Positions 19,288 to 30,200 of a stretch of 64,000 nt of DNA are shown piece after piece. A program made the position numbers and the translations under genes. The first letter of the stretch is position 1; each line of letters starts with the position of its first letter. The notes under the pieces are model-generated. The model did not search any database. It worked only from the letters and a program-made list of their open reading frames with translations, and was not told where the DNA came from. The DNA is from CAYVFC01 sp964450715 (lineage in GTDB: Bacteria; Myxococcota_A; Polyangia; Polyangiales; JAFGIB01): assembly GCA_964450715.1 (NCBI GenBank), contig CAYVFC010000024.1:1-64000 (forward strand), written 5' to 3'.

Positions 19288-22200
19288 TGATGACCTCGTC
19301 GATGATCCGGGCGATTTCCGCGGCATCGATGCCGCCGTCCGGCCTGTCGGCGGTCTCGATAAGGGTCCCCATCTCTCCTCCGCCTTCCTGGTAGGGCAGG
19401 ATCCCGGCGTCCAGGTACTCCTTCTTCTTCCTCTCCCACCGGGCCCTGTATCCCGGGTCCCCCAGCATCCCCAGGTGCTCCCAGTAGTAGGTAACCCCGG
19501 TCGCGTCGTTCGAGACGGTGAAATCCGGGTATCGCTTCGTACCGTTCGGCAGAAGAAGCTCCTGCTCGTAAAGGTAATCGGTAAAACCGCGCGCATAGAG
19601 CTTGTCCGCGATGATGACCTCTCCCTTGGAGCGCACGAGATCCCCTCGCTCGGTACGGTGAATCAGCCTCTCCTCGTAAAAAGTCTTCTTTTTCCCCACC
19701 TCGATCAGTACCGGCGACGGTTCGTCCATCAGGTTGGTCATCCGACGCGCTATATCGGACTCTCTCGGCACCGAGTACCTGCGAAGCTCGCGGAAAGGGC
19801 CCTGGTGCAGGATCACCAGTCGGTCCTGGTGGCGGGTCAACGCCGTGTAGAGCAGCTCCCTGGAAAGCAGCCAGCAAGGATTGGGAAGTACCACGAACGT
19901 GATCTTGAACTCGCTCCCCTGGGTCTTGTGAACGGTCAACGCATAGGCCAGCTCCAGCGGAGGGCTCCCCTCTTCTCCGAACTCGCTCGGCCAGTACTTG
20001 TAATGCTTTCCTTCCTGCCCGAGGAACTCCACCTCGAGGTTCCTGGGGGTTCTTTTCATACGTTTTGTCTTGTATACGCCGACGACGATACCGATGTCGC
20101 CGTTGGCCACGTATGATTCCCCGTTATCACTGGGAAACACGCGCCGGTTCCTCTTGTTTACTACGTTGATCACCTTGTCGCCCCAGAGGATCCTCTGGGA
20201 GCCAAACGGCGGCGGGATTTTCCTCCACCTGTCCCGCGTCGCCATCTCCATCGCCTGCGAGCGAAATCTTTCCTGCAAGGCGCGGTTGACGGCATCCACT
20301 CCGTGCTGCGCCGCTCGTACGGGCGACAGCACCTGCCAGTCCTCGCAACATCTCGCCGCGCCGGGGCTGTTCTTCTTCCCCGCCCAGAAATAGACTTTGC
20401 CTTCGAATACGCTTCCCCCCAGCGACTTCTCGAAGCCCTGGCTGTCATCGGGGCCGCTGAGCTTGAGCGCGGTTACCAGTTCGGCGACGAGCTTCTGCTG
20501 AAGCTCCTCCGAGCTGTCCCAGCGCACCAGGCGAAGCGATTCCGACTCGTTGCTCTCGATCCGGTCCCATACGTCGTCCACGCCCGGATCCGAGGCGCTA
20601 CCGGCAAACTCCGAGGCCAGCAACAGGTCGTCGCGAACGGCTCCTTTCTGCCGTCGCTGTACCGTAAGCTCGGCATAGCCGGTCCCTATCCGGGGAAAGC
20701 GCGACTCCACGTGCTCGGGGGCGAGCTTGCGCACGATGTCCACGAAGGGCCGGCCCGCGCCGATGGGTGGCAACTGGCGGTGATCCCCCACCAGGACCAG
20801 GCGTGACACCCCGGCCAGCGCGTCGATCACCGCCGCCAGTTGCTCCTCGGTCAACATGGAAGATTCGTCGATGATGACGGTCTTGAACCCCTGGCACTTG
20901 GGGGCTTTCGCCTTCGGGAAGTACCTGCCCGTGTCCCCGTCGTAGCGGCCGTACCCGATCAGGAACTGAGCGATCGTCATCCCGCCTTCCAGGCCGGTCG
21001 CCCTTTCCAGCCTGACGCGCGCCTTGCCCGTGGGCGCCAGCAGAAGAACGCCTCCTTCCTCGATTTCCTTTATCCCGCACAGCACCTTGAGCAGAGTCGT
21101 CTTGCCCGTTCCCGCCGGGCCGAGAAGCACCGACAGCCGTGAGGCAAAGACCTCAGCGAGGGCCGCGGCCTTCTCCTCGCGTGCTCTTTTTTCTAGCTCT
21201 CTTTCGGTTTTTTCCTCGGGCAGCTTCTCCCCGATTCCCCTCTCGACCATCTTGGCCCAGTCGTGGGTGCCCGCGTGGCGCTTGCCCTTGAACACGCGCG
21301 ACTGGACGCACTTCGAGATGATGTCCCGCGTCTCCTTCATCCTGTCGTTCTGAAAGGCATCGCGCCCGCCTTCGACTGGAACCTTGTAGACGATCGGCTC
21401 GAGCTTGCCCTCCATCATGGACATCACGTCCTCGTCGAGCGGGCAGGGCGGCTGCAATGCCCGGTCGCGCACGGCAGTGATCAGCTGGTTTTGCGGCAAA
21501 AGCGTGTGGCCGCCCGAGCACGCCTTTTCGAGCGTGTCGAGCATCACCGCTCTCACCCGCCGCGGATCGATCGCTTCCTTCACCCCGGACGGCTCGGGGA
21601 CCGGAAACCGCTCACGCACCACGGCATCAGGAAAAAGGCCCCGGTCCACGGTCTCGAAGGCGATGGCATCGGCGCTGTACCTGTCCCGCTCGTAGATTAG
21701 GTACGGGTTCTCGATTATCTGCCTGTCCTGCAGCTCGATTCCGGCCTCTTCTCTCTCGGCTGCCACGAACATCCGCGCGGCCTGGTCCTCGGTCAGCTCG
21801 CATCGGCTCAGAAGCTTCAGCAACGCCCGCCGCTCGGGTTTCATCCCTTTCCACTTCTCGCGCATCGTGTCGCCGATTGTCTCCGCGAACAGCCCTCCCA
21901 GGAGCGAGGGATCCTCGACCACCGCGTCCACGAGGTCCCAGGGGTTCTCCGACCACTCCTTTTTGGCGTTCTCCTGTGCGGAAGCTATCTCGTACGCCAT
22001 CAAGCTTCCGTGTTCGAATCCCGTGGCCTTAAGCGCCGATCCCAGCCCGGGGAAAGGCCCGCGCGCTTTCCATAGCCGGTTGAGCTCCCGGTCTATCCAC
22101 TGGATCGCCTGGTCCCAGGGGCCGCTCACTACCTCCTTGATCTTGCGAAGCGCCGCCTCGCAGGAAAGCAGAGCCGATATCGCACCGCCGTGCGTGAGAA

Positions 22201-23113
22201 GCTCGGAGCCGTACGAAAAGGCATCGAAATACTCGTCGGGTGCAAAGGCGACGTAGTCCTCGGGGTTGATACCCTCTTCCCTCTGCGCCAGCTCGAAGAC
22301 CTCCTGATAGGGAAAGAGAAACCCGTCCTCGAATTTCGGCCTTATCGAGTGGACGACGTTCCGTTCCCACAGGACGCACCTGAGCGAAGGCCTGTCGGTG
22401 TTGTACTTGTACTCGGTCGGCTCTCCGACCGCCTTCACCCGTCCGACCCCGATAATCACCCGGCCACCCTGCTCTGAAAGGGGGGTCTTCTTGGCATAAA
22501 AGAAACAGAGCGACTCTTCTGGCTTCACCGCGCTAAAGAAGGTGTCCAGCATGATCAGCTGGTTCGTTCTTTCCTGTACCCAGATGGTCCTTTCCTTTTT
22601 CCCAAAGAGCTTGGTGGGCTCTCTCTGCACCTCGTAGCCGAGCTGATATCTGTCCATCAACCCGCCGCCCGACCTGCCCTCATCCTCGTCCGTCTTTTTC
22701 TTCTCGGCCTCCCCCTCGACGTTTCCCGCCAGCATCCACCTGAACGGAACGCACGCGGCCGAGTACGCCGGCTGAATAAAAGGGGTATGAACGATGCACT
22801 GGTGTTGCTCGCTACCCTTTTCCACGTAAGGGTGAATCATCTTCCTCCGTATCTCGGATTTCGCCATGAAGCTCACTCTTTCCGAGATACACGGGGGATG
22901 TTCCTCGTCCGTAATGTCCGCGAGCTTTTTTCCCCTGCAGGGTATCTCGCCCGCGTCATTCTTCTCCGCGCCGATTCTCTTCAGCGCCAGGCAGCTCGTG
23001 TTAGCCGCCGGTTCCTTGCAGACCGTCCCGTCCCACCCGCTGTCGTGCCACGGCACGCGAATCGTGATGTGGTGAAGGGGTAACTTCCTCGCGCCATCTA
23101 TCAACCCCGCCAT
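19280..23113 (-). CDS. RecD-like helicase with C-terminal PD-(D/E)XK-like domain
   Basis: A 1277-aa protein. The N-terminal ~620 residues have no motif I can name, apart from helical segments and an early Cys-containing stretch. A RecD2-type SF1 helicase follows: Walker A LGPAGTGKTTLL near 667, IIDESSMLTEEQL near 749, VGDHRQLPPIGAGRP near 778, a TVHKTQGSEF motif near 1064 and LLYTALTRHQDRLVIL near 1090. The last ~120 residues look like a PD-(D/E)XK nuclease: SKGEVIIADKL near 1163, YPDF near 1196 and YWEHLGM near 1211. The ATG at 23113 follows GGGAGGG and lies 26 bp after the methyltransferase gene. It overlaps the next gene by 8 bp. It is an addition to the class 1 DISARM core; processing of phage DNA ends is a reasonable inference. 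Confidence 0.82.
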   Translation of the reverse strand: MAGLIDGARKLPLHHITIRVPWHDSGWDGTVCKEPAANTSCLALKRIGAEKNDAGEIPCRGKKLADITDEEHPPCISERVSFMAKSEIRRKMIHPYVEKGSEQHQCIVHTPFIQPAYSAACVPFRWMLAGNVEGEAEKKKTDEDEGRSGGGLMDRYQLGYEVQREPTKLFGKKERTIWVQERTNQLIMLDTFFSAVKPEESLCFFYAKKTPLSEQGGRVIIGVGRVKAVGEPTEYKYNTDRPSLRCVLWERNVVHSIRPKFEDGFLFPYQEVFELAQREEGINPEDYVAFAPDEYFDAFSYGSELLTHGGAISALLSCEAALRKIKEVVSGPWDQAIQWIDRELNRLWKARGPFPGLGSALKATGFEHGSLMAYEIASAQENAKKEWSENPWDLVDAVVEDPSLLGGLFAETIGDTMREKWKGMKPERRALLKLLSRCELTEDQAARMFVAAEREEAGIELQDRQIIENPYLIYERDRYSADAIAFETVDRGLFPDAVVRERFPVPEPSGVKEAIDPRRVRAVMLDTLEKACSGGHTLLPQNQLITAVRDRALQPPCPLDEDVMSMMEGKLEPIVYKVPVEGGRDAFQNDRMKETRDIISKCVQSRVFKGKRHAGTHDWAKMVERGIGEKLPEEKTERELEKRAREEKAAALAEVFASRLSVLLGPAGTGKTTLLKVLCGIKEIEEGGVLLLAPTGKARVRLERATGLEGGMTIAQFLIGYGRYDGDTGRYFPKAKAPKCQGFKTVIIDESSMLTEEQLAAVIDALAGVSRLVLVGDHRQLPPIGAGRPFVDIVRKLAPEHVESRFPRIGTGYAELTVQRRQKGAVRDDLLLASEFAGSASDPGVDDVWDRIESNESESLRLVRWDSSEELQQKLVAELVTALKLSGPDDSQGFEKSLGGSVFEGKVYFWAGKKNSPGAARCCEDWQVLSPVRAAQHGVDAVNRALQERFRSQAMEMATRDRWRKIPPPFGSQRILWGDKVINVVNKRNRRVFPSDNGESYVANGDIGIVVGVYKTKRMKRTPRNLEVEFLGQEGKHYKYWPSEFGEEGSPPLELAYALTVHKTQGSEFKITFVVLPNPCWLLSRELLYTALTRHQDRLVILHQGPFRELRRYSVPRESDIARRMTNLMDEPSPVLIEVGKKKTFYEERLIHRTERGDLVRSKGEVIIADKLYARGFTDYLYEQELLLPNGTKRYPDFTVSNDATGVTYYWEHLGMLGDPGYRARWERKKKEYLDAGILPYQEGGGEMGTLIETADRPDGGIDAAEIARIIDEVINA

Positions 23114-23139
23114 CTACAGAACCCTCCCTTCAACCGACC

Positions 23140-26100
23140 CTAGAAATCGAACCCGGTCTGCTTGTCATCGGCCTTTTTCCTGCCCCTTTTCTTCGAGGCC
23201 TTCTGTTCGCCGGGCTTCCTTCCCCCCTTCTTGTCGTGCAGCCCCTGCTCCACTTCCTGCTGGTAGCGCTCGTGGTTCAGTGCCAGAAGCCGTTCGATTA
23301 CTTCCTGCCGCGCGCTTTGGCTGATAGTGAAGCGGATACCTTGCTTGGTTTCGTGGAAGTCGTGACCTAAAACCAGGCCCTTCCATCCGTATGCTTTTGC
23401 GACGGCTTCATCCAGTCTGGTATGGAGACCGCGAAATTCCAACATGTCCTTCGTGCTATCCTTGGGATCGTGAAGTCTATTATATAAAGCGGTCATCCCA
23501 ACAGAAAGAGTTTTGCCAATTACGCTGCGATATTTATAGTATGTATCACCGATATCCTCTAAAAGGTCGAGCTCTTCAGGCCAAGCGAACGTGTCAAAAG
23601 CATCTGATGTGCTGTACCGTAAATCTGTCTTTAGTGACGAAGAGTGTTCTCTCGCCCATATTCCATGGATAGATGATTGAAGAACCGAAAAATACTTATA
23701 CTTATTATAGCGGAATAGTTTTATTGCGTGAGAACATATACAATTCGTCGGAACAAAAGAAAAGATTAGGTATTTGGCGACAATAGTCGTTGCGAGCACC
23801 TTGTTCTGCTTGGCGACGGAATTTACGAAAGACTCGCGTTTGTCCCAGAAAAGCCAAAACCTGTGTTCGTGGATCTGTCCCGATAAGTTCTCTCGATAGT
23901 CTTTGACGCGTTTGGTGACCATCGAAAAAGGTTCTACGTAGGACTCCGCTTCCGCTTTTTCCATCGTTCCGAAATTTATTACATAGCTGTTTGGTAGTTC
24001 ATCGCCGATTCTACTATTGAGTTGTTTACCATTTATGTACCTCGAAATGACCTCTTTGTTCCTTCGGCTCTTGGCGCAGAGTTCTTCGGCTTCGAGAGAA
24101 GATATTATGAAGCCGTCTCCTTGTAGCTTTATTCCTTCTGAGTAGTCGTTACGCCGAGACATTAGGCGAAACGGTCTGCCGTGCGTTCGGGATGTCATGC
24201 TCAGATTAGGCGGGATGGATGGAACACGTTCGTCGTCCAGTATGAGGGCCCCGCCATAATTGCCTTTTCTTACGTGAACGACGGATACGAATACTGCAGC
24301 AGAACCGGGCCAACGAAGTTCTTTGGCGGCCCTAATGATAATGCCTCCGGTCTGGAGAATACGCCGTAATCCGGTATCGCAGGTATGGCTTTCTGCAACG
24401 CTGTTAGTAGCAATTAATCCAAAAACGCCTTCTCTTTTTGTGTTTTGAAATGCCCGCCTAAAAAAGAACGCTACGAGGTCGGCATTTGCGGTGGCGTCTC
24501 GAAACAGGGCATTGACTAAATACGTCTGATAATTGCGGCCGATTACCGCCAATGACTGCCGTCCTCCTACGAATGGGGGGTTGCTCACGAAGGCGTCGAA
24601 TCCAGGGTTTTCCGGCGCAAACGCTTCAGGAAATTCCAAGACCCAGTGAAAGCACCGACGTGAAGGCAATTCCGTCCGTTTTTCAGCGTCGAGCATTTGC
24701 TCTGCCCGGTGTCCGAGGGCTTGCTTTAGGTCTCTACGAGACTCTTCACTTATCGAATCGTTAAAAGCTTCAGCCAAGGATCTCGATATCGCTATCAACT
24801 GTTCGTCGAAAGAAGGATTCTTTTTCATAGCCGTCGAAAGGGCGGAAGCTATTACCAGATCGGCGATTAGCTTTAAATCAGCCATGGCCTGGTCGGCTTC
24901 TCGTAGTAGTTTTTCTTTTTCCTCCGTATCCCTTACGCTCTCGACAACGAAGCTCTCAAGGCGCTTACGAAGCTCGGTCGCTTTTTGCACCGCCGGCCCA
25001 CACACGCGAGTCCAGTTTTGCTGGGTACGATGAATCCGTTTCCCTCTTTCGAGATCCATGTGAAAGTGCTCGATCTGATTGATGTCGGTGAGGCCGAGAA
25101 GGGAATCTCCGCAACGGAGAGCGTGGTCCACGAATGTGAACGGTTTATCTTTCTGAAGGGTAACGAGCCACATAGAGAGTTTGGCCATCTCCACGGCCAT
25201 GGGGTTTTTGTCCACACCATAGAGACACCGGGACGCCACGGCGCGGCGCGCGATCAACAGGCGTTCCTCGTCGTCGCGGGGTAAAGGCCTTTCGGAAGGC
25301 GAGCCGGTCGAAAGGTCGCCGTCGGGGGTGACGACGATCTTACCGCCGGAAGCCTTCTCGGCTGCTTCCCAGGCCTGGACGAGCTTCTCGGAGAGGTAGC
25401 GGCAGGCCTGGACCAAAAAGGCGCCGGAGCCCATGGCCATGTCGCAGACCTTGAGGGCGAGGATTTCCTTCGCCGACTTGAGTTTCCAGTCCTTTTCATC
25501 CCATCCCTCAGCGGGGCCCTCGTAGACCAGGGGGTCTAGGGTGTGCTTGACGATGGGCTCGGTCAGGCTACGTGGGGTGTAGTGGGTGCCGGTCGAGCGG
25601 CGGTCAGCGCCCTCGGTCACGTAGACGCTCTGGTCGGGGATAACGGCGTGGTATCCGTAGGAGTCGTCGCGGATTAACCCGACGTAGGGCTTGACCTCCT
25701 TGTAGGTGACCGGATCGTTACAGCAGGAAACCAACAGACGGTCATCTTCCTCCTCGGGGACCTTTTCGATGGCTTTTTTGAGAGCGCTTTCCGAGCGGCC
25801 CGTTTCCTCCTTCAGGAAGGAGACCAGCGAGTCGGTTCCGGCCTTCTTCTTTTTCTGTAGCTCGTAAAGGCGGATCTCGGGCTCTTTGTCCTGGCTGCCC
25901 TTGAGACCGAGGACGATTCCGTCGGCGCGTTTGGCCGTGTGGTCGAGCAGGCCCTCGTACACGTGGCCTATCTGCTCGATATCGAGTGCGCGGAAAGAAA
26001 GCCGTCTGGCCTCGGCGCCGCCGCCGCCCGGGACCTTGACCTGCAGGACCTGCAGGGCGTCTAGAAGGTGAAGAACCTTGCGGTTGTCGATGGGCAACGG

Positions 26101-27273
26101 GGTGGCAGGGGTGTCCTTCCAGGTGGTTCCCAACTGGCGTCCCTCGAGGAAGGGATAGCGGTCCGGGTCAAAGAGGGAGCCGCCGTAGGGGCGTAGGCGC
26201 ATGCGGCCATGCTCCACCCCGCCGTGGACGGCGCGGAAGGTGGCCAGAAGGCGCGACCAGGCGTCGTTGCGGCGCTCCAGGATCTCCTCGCCAAAGCGGT
26301 CCGCGCTTTCGCGAAGCTGGTCTCGCAGGGTGGAGACGGCGTAGTGCTCGTCGTAAAGCTCGTCTCCGAGCAGCAGGAGCTTGCGTTCCTCGGCGCAGAA
26401 AAGAAATACCAGGCGCATCATCACGGCGACTGCCGCCTCGTAGAGACGCTTCTCGTCGTAGTCCTTGAGAAGCTCCCGGTTGCGGTCGCGGTCGATCTCG
26501 TCGATGGCCTGTACGAGCAGCTCGACCGCCCGGCGGACCTGGTAGCCGAGCTGGTCGGTTACCTCTTGCTGGTCCTGGCTCGACTGCTCAAAAAGGGCTT
26601 CCAGGGTGTCTTCATCGGGCACGCCGAAGAAACGGGACATGCAGAGTAGGCTGCGGAAGGCGCGCAAAGTGATGGGCTCTTCCTGCAGGATCGACGCGTA
26701 GAAGCTGGCGAAGCCGGTGCTTTCGCCCCGCCTGGCGTGGACCAGCATCCAGTGCTCGCCGTTGGTGACAAGCCCCAGCCGGACGCCGGTGCCGTGGAGA
26801 AGCTCCATCATGCGGGTGGCGGGAGAGGCCTTCCACCTCTTGCCAGCTACAGGCCCCTCGAGGTTCTGGCCATGGAGATAGACCTGGACCAGCATTCGAG
26901 GCTTGCCGGGATCGCGGTCGGCTTCCGCGGGGTTGGTGACGCAGAAGTCAGGGAGAAGCTCCTCGCCCTCGTTGGCCACCGATACTTTCAGGGTCTGGGC
27001 GATCTCCTGGCCCTGCTTGAGAACCTCCTCGTCCAGCTCGAGCACTTCGTTCAAGATGAAATGGATCCACGCGGTATGGACAGCGCGGGAGGGGGAGTTA
27101 CCGAGCTGGTTATCGAGCCACTCGTCGAGAGCGGTATTGAACGAGGCGGCGATGTGCTTGTCGTGGGCGTCCAGTCCCTGCGGGAACACGCGCATCAGGA
27201 CCGGCATGGAAAGGAAGGGGCCGGAGGTTTCGACCAGGCTCAGCCAGTCGGCATGGTGGCGGGCAGTCGACAT
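23140..27273 (-). CDS. drmMI: N6-adenine DNA methyltransferase, DISARM DrmMI-like
   Basis: A 1377-aa Eco57I-like methyltransferase. S-adenosylmethionine motif I (CDMAMGSGAFLVQ) is near residue 614 and catalytic motif IV (NPPF) near 898. A degenerate nuclease-like stretch (LPDFCV ... VQVYLHGQ) lies near residues 105-140. The region after motif IV, roughly residues 930-1280 (DNA about 23.43-24.48 kb), is plainly more AT-rich than the rest and contains the expected target-recognition part. The C-terminus is Lys/Arg-rich (KKRGRKKADD). In class 1 DISARM, DrmMI marks host DNA and sits directly after drmD, as here. The start overlaps the drmD stop as ATGA. No restriction enzyme partner is coded next to it, fitting DISARM rather than a classical restriction system. 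Confidence 0.86.
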   Translation of the reverse strand: MSTARHHADWLSLVETSGPFLSMPVLMRVFPQGLDAHDKHIAASFNTALDEWLDNQLGNSPSRAVHTAWIHFILNEVLELDEEVLKQGQEIAQTLKVSVANEGEELLPDFCVTNPAEADRDPGKPRMLVQVYLHGQNLEGPVAGKRWKASPATRMMELLHGTGVRLGLVTNGEHWMLVHARRGESTGFASFYASILQEEPITLRAFRSLLCMSRFFGVPDEDTLEALFEQSSQDQQEVTDQLGYQVRRAVELLVQAIDEIDRDRNRELLKDYDEKRLYEAAVAVMMRLVFLFCAEERKLLLLGDELYDEHYAVSTLRDQLRESADRFGEEILERRNDAWSRLLATFRAVHGGVEHGRMRLRPYGGSLFDPDRYPFLEGRQLGTTWKDTPATPLPIDNRKVLHLLDALQVLQVKVPGGGGAEARRLSFRALDIEQIGHVYEGLLDHTAKRADGIVLGLKGSQDKEPEIRLYELQKKKKAGTDSLVSFLKEETGRSESALKKAIEKVPEEEDDRLLVSCCNDPVTYKEVKPYVGLIRDDSYGYHAVIPDQSVYVTEGADRRSTGTHYTPRSLTEPIVKHTLDPLVYEGPAEGWDEKDWKLKSAKEILALKVCDMAMGSGAFLVQACRYLSEKLVQAWEAAEKASGGKIVVTPDGDLSTGSPSERPLPRDDEERLLIARRAVASRCLYGVDKNPMAVEMAKLSMWLVTLQKDKPFTFVDHALRCGDSLLGLTDINQIEHFHMDLERGKRIHRTQQNWTRVCGPAVQKATELRKRLESFVVESVRDTEEKEKLLREADQAMADLKLIADLVIASALSTAMKKNPSFDEQLIAISRSLAEAFNDSISEESRRDLKQALGHRAEQMLDAEKRTELPSRRCFHWVLEFPEAFAPENPGFDAFVSNPPFVGGRQSLAVIGRNYQTYLVNALFRDATANADLVAFFFRRAFQNTKREGVFGLIATNSVAESHTCDTGLRRILQTGGIIIRAAKELRWPGSAAVFVSVVHVRKGNYGGALILDDERVPSIPPNLSMTSRTHGRPFRLMSRRNDYSEGIKLQGDGFIISSLEAEELCAKSRRNKEVISRYINGKQLNSRIGDELPNSYVINFGTMEKAEAESYVEPFSMVTKRVKDYRENLSGQIHEHRFWLFWDKRESFVNSVAKQNKVLATTIVAKYLIFSFVPTNCICSHAIKLFRYNKYKYFSVLQSSIHGIWAREHSSSLKTDLRYSTSDAFDTFAWPEELDLLEDIGDTYYKYRSVIGKTLSVGMTALYNRLHDPKDSTKDMLEFRGLHTRLDEAVAKAYGWKGLVLGHDFHETKQGIRFTISQSARQEVIERLLALNHERYQQEVEQGLHDKKGGRKPGEQKASKKRGRKKADDKQTGFDF

Positions 27274-30200
27274 CAGTGACCTCCTTCGCCGGCCAGGTGC
27301 TGGGGAACCAGGAAGGAGACCGCCACCGGAAACAGGTGGGCGGTGGGGCTGGCATAGCGGGCCTCGATGGCTGCGGTCTCGCGCTCTATCTCGCCGGGTA
27401 TTCGTTCCAGGCGCTTGACCAGAGAGGCCTTGGTTCGCTCGTACTGGCTCAGCTCGTCGCGGTCGAAAAGCGAGAGCTGATCCGGAGGCCCGGCCGCGAT
27501 GTCCTTTTCCAGGGAAGCCTTCAGCTCGGTGAGGATGGTCCGGATGTCCTCAGCTTCTTTTTTTGCCCGGCCGGCTAGCATCTTCTGGCGGCTCTTCCCG
27601 TGGGCTTCCATCCGTTCCTTGAGGGCCGCGAACAGCGGATCGCGCAGCTCGGGCCAGAGCGCGACAAGCCTTTCCTTGACCTGTCCGGACGGCGAGGCGT
27701 CGGTGACGGTGCTCATCACCTGTTCGGTCCGGCCCACGTTGAGCTGCGAGAACTTGCCCTTTTCGATGCTGCCGGCGGCGGCGATCAACTCCTCGTGCAG
27801 ACGCGTGTTATCACCGCCCAGCACCACGACGCGCGCGTGGGCGACGACAACGGGCTCCTTCGTGACGCTGGAAGGGACGATCCTGGCAGTGGCGCGGTTG
27901 AGCCGCTTCTGCTCTTCCGGAGACCAGACTTCGGCGCGCAGGAGACGCAGGCAGGTCTGTACCAGCCTGTGGTTGAGGTGGGCCAGGACGACTTCGTCAC
28001 GGTTCTCGATCAGGTGAGGATCGAACACGATCGGACGGATTTGCTTGCTGTAAGGATCAGCCAACCCCTCGGTGCAGCGGGCCCAGCTTCCCTGTAGGAC
28101 CGGTACGTGAAAAACCGGGCAGCGCGTCCTTGCGCCCGACGGGTCCGGCCAGATGCCTTCCACCTCGGTCTCGCGAAGCGGCGGCTGGCCGGCCAGTTCG
28201 AGCCCGATCCGGACGACCTTCTCGATGTTCTCCGGGGAGAGGCGCAACTCGTGCCGGCTTTCGTTGAGCTGTTTCCGCAGTCGCTCGACCTCCTCGCCCA
28301 GCTTGCGCTCGATGCGTAGCAACTTGGCCGCGGGCGTGGCTTCTTTTTCCGCGCTGGAGGTGTCGAGGGTTGTTCGCTTGCCGAGCATGGCGGCCGCGAC
28401 CTGGCTGGCGATGACCGGTCCGACCTTGCCCAGGTCCTCGCGTATGCTTTCCACCTTCTGCGCCGCCCTCATCAGGAACTCGAGGTCGCCCTCGAGATCT
28501 CCGGGTTTGGTGTCCTGCGTGGGCTTTACCCTTTGGTAGCCCTTGCCCACGAAGTGGAATATCTCGACCTGGAAACGCTGCCCATAGCGATCAACCCGCC
28601 CGTTGCGTTGCTCCATTCGGTTGGGGTTCCAGGGTATCTCGTAGTGAAAAAGCCTGTGGCAGTGGTTCTGTAAATCGATGCCCTCGCTCGCCGCATCGGT
28701 CGCCAGCAGGATGCGCACCGCCGCGCTGCGAGGACCGGCCTGGAACGCGGCCTTGATCGATTCGCGGTCCTCGCTCTTCATCCCGCCGTATATGGTGAGC
28801 AACCGCCCGTTTTCGGCGAACCCCGCGGCCGACAGTATCTGATGCAGCCATTTCTGGGTGGCGCGATACTCGGTGAAGATGATCATCCGCTCGTCGTTCC
28901 ACTTGTTGTTCGGCTTCAGGGTCTTGCCGAGCCAGTCCAGAAGGCACTGCGCCTTGACGTCCTCTGAGGAAGCTGCTTTTTCGGCCCACGCGTGCATGTG
29001 ACCGAGGAGTTTTTCTTCCTCGGGCGACAGCGGTCTGAAAAGCCTCGACGCCGAGTCGAGGGCCTCCTCGGTTGTTTCCTCGTAGGCGTCGTCGCTTGCG
29101 CTTTCCTCTTCGGCCTGGTCGATGTGGCGCCGCAGGACATTGAGCGAGGGCTTGACTATAGCGCCTTTCTTCTGTGTCTTCTTGCGGGCGGTGGTGATCG
29201 AGGTGCGGTGCTTTTCCAGGGTGGAAAGAAAGGCTGCCGGCGAGGAGAACAGGCGCTTCTTCAGCAACTTGAGAACGAACTCGGTGGCGAGGTACTCGGT
29301 GTCGTCCGTCGGGTTCTGCCGGCGAAGCTCCGCGTAACGGGTGAGCGCGCGGTGTATCTCGCGCTCTTCATCGGTGTAGGCGACTTCCAGTGCGTTCAGG
29401 TTGCGTCCGCGGAAGCGCGGCTTGCCGTCCCAGTCGACGAGCTCTGTCTTGAGACGGCGCACCATGATCGTCCCCAGCTGCTGCTGGTCGGGCTTGGACC
29501 TGCGGTGAAAACGCTGGTCGTCGAGCATCTCGAGCAGCGCGGCAAAGCTGTCGGTGAACCCGTTATGGGGCGTGGCGGTGAGAAACAGCTTGTGCTCGAA
29601 GTGAGGGACCAGGGCCCGGATGGCCTTGGTGCGCTCCGAGTCGATGGCGTAGTGGGTCTTGCCCTGCGGGGCGGCGTTGTGCGCCTCGTCCAGGACCATG
29701 ATGTCTAACCTGCGCGGGAAGGCCGATTCGCCGTCGGCCGGGAGCACCTCGCGGAAAAGGCGCAGGGGGCGGTCGCGCTTCAGGAAGTCGATAGAGGTGA
29801 TGAGCCGCGGGAAGTGTGTCCAGGGGTTGACGAAAAGGCCGCGGCGCCGGCGTAGCTCTCTCATCATGTCGGAGTCGACGATGCGGAACTCGAGCCCGAA
29901 CTTGTCGCGCATCTGCTCGCGCCACTGGACCTGCAGTCCGGCGGGGCAGACCACCAGGACTGAGCGCGCGCGGTGACGGACCAGTAGCTCCTGGATGACC
30001 AGGCCGGCCTCGATGGTCTTGCCCAGGCCGACGTCGTCGGCGAGCAGTAGGTTGGCGCGCGGCATCTGCAGGGCGCGCACGACCGGATCGAGCTGGTAGT
30101 CCACGGTGGCGATGCCGCTGCGGAACGGCCCGTGCAGGGCCTTGTGGTCGGCCGAGGCCACGGCGCCCCACCGGACCGCGTCCAAGAGCGCGTCTAAGCG

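Noticed and set aside
19288..19596. Longer N-terminus of the UvrD-like protein
   Set aside because: It would overlap the RecD-like gene by 300 bp and reads as Arg/Ser/Thr/Pro-rich nonsense; MPETDW at 19287 begins the RelE-like domain.
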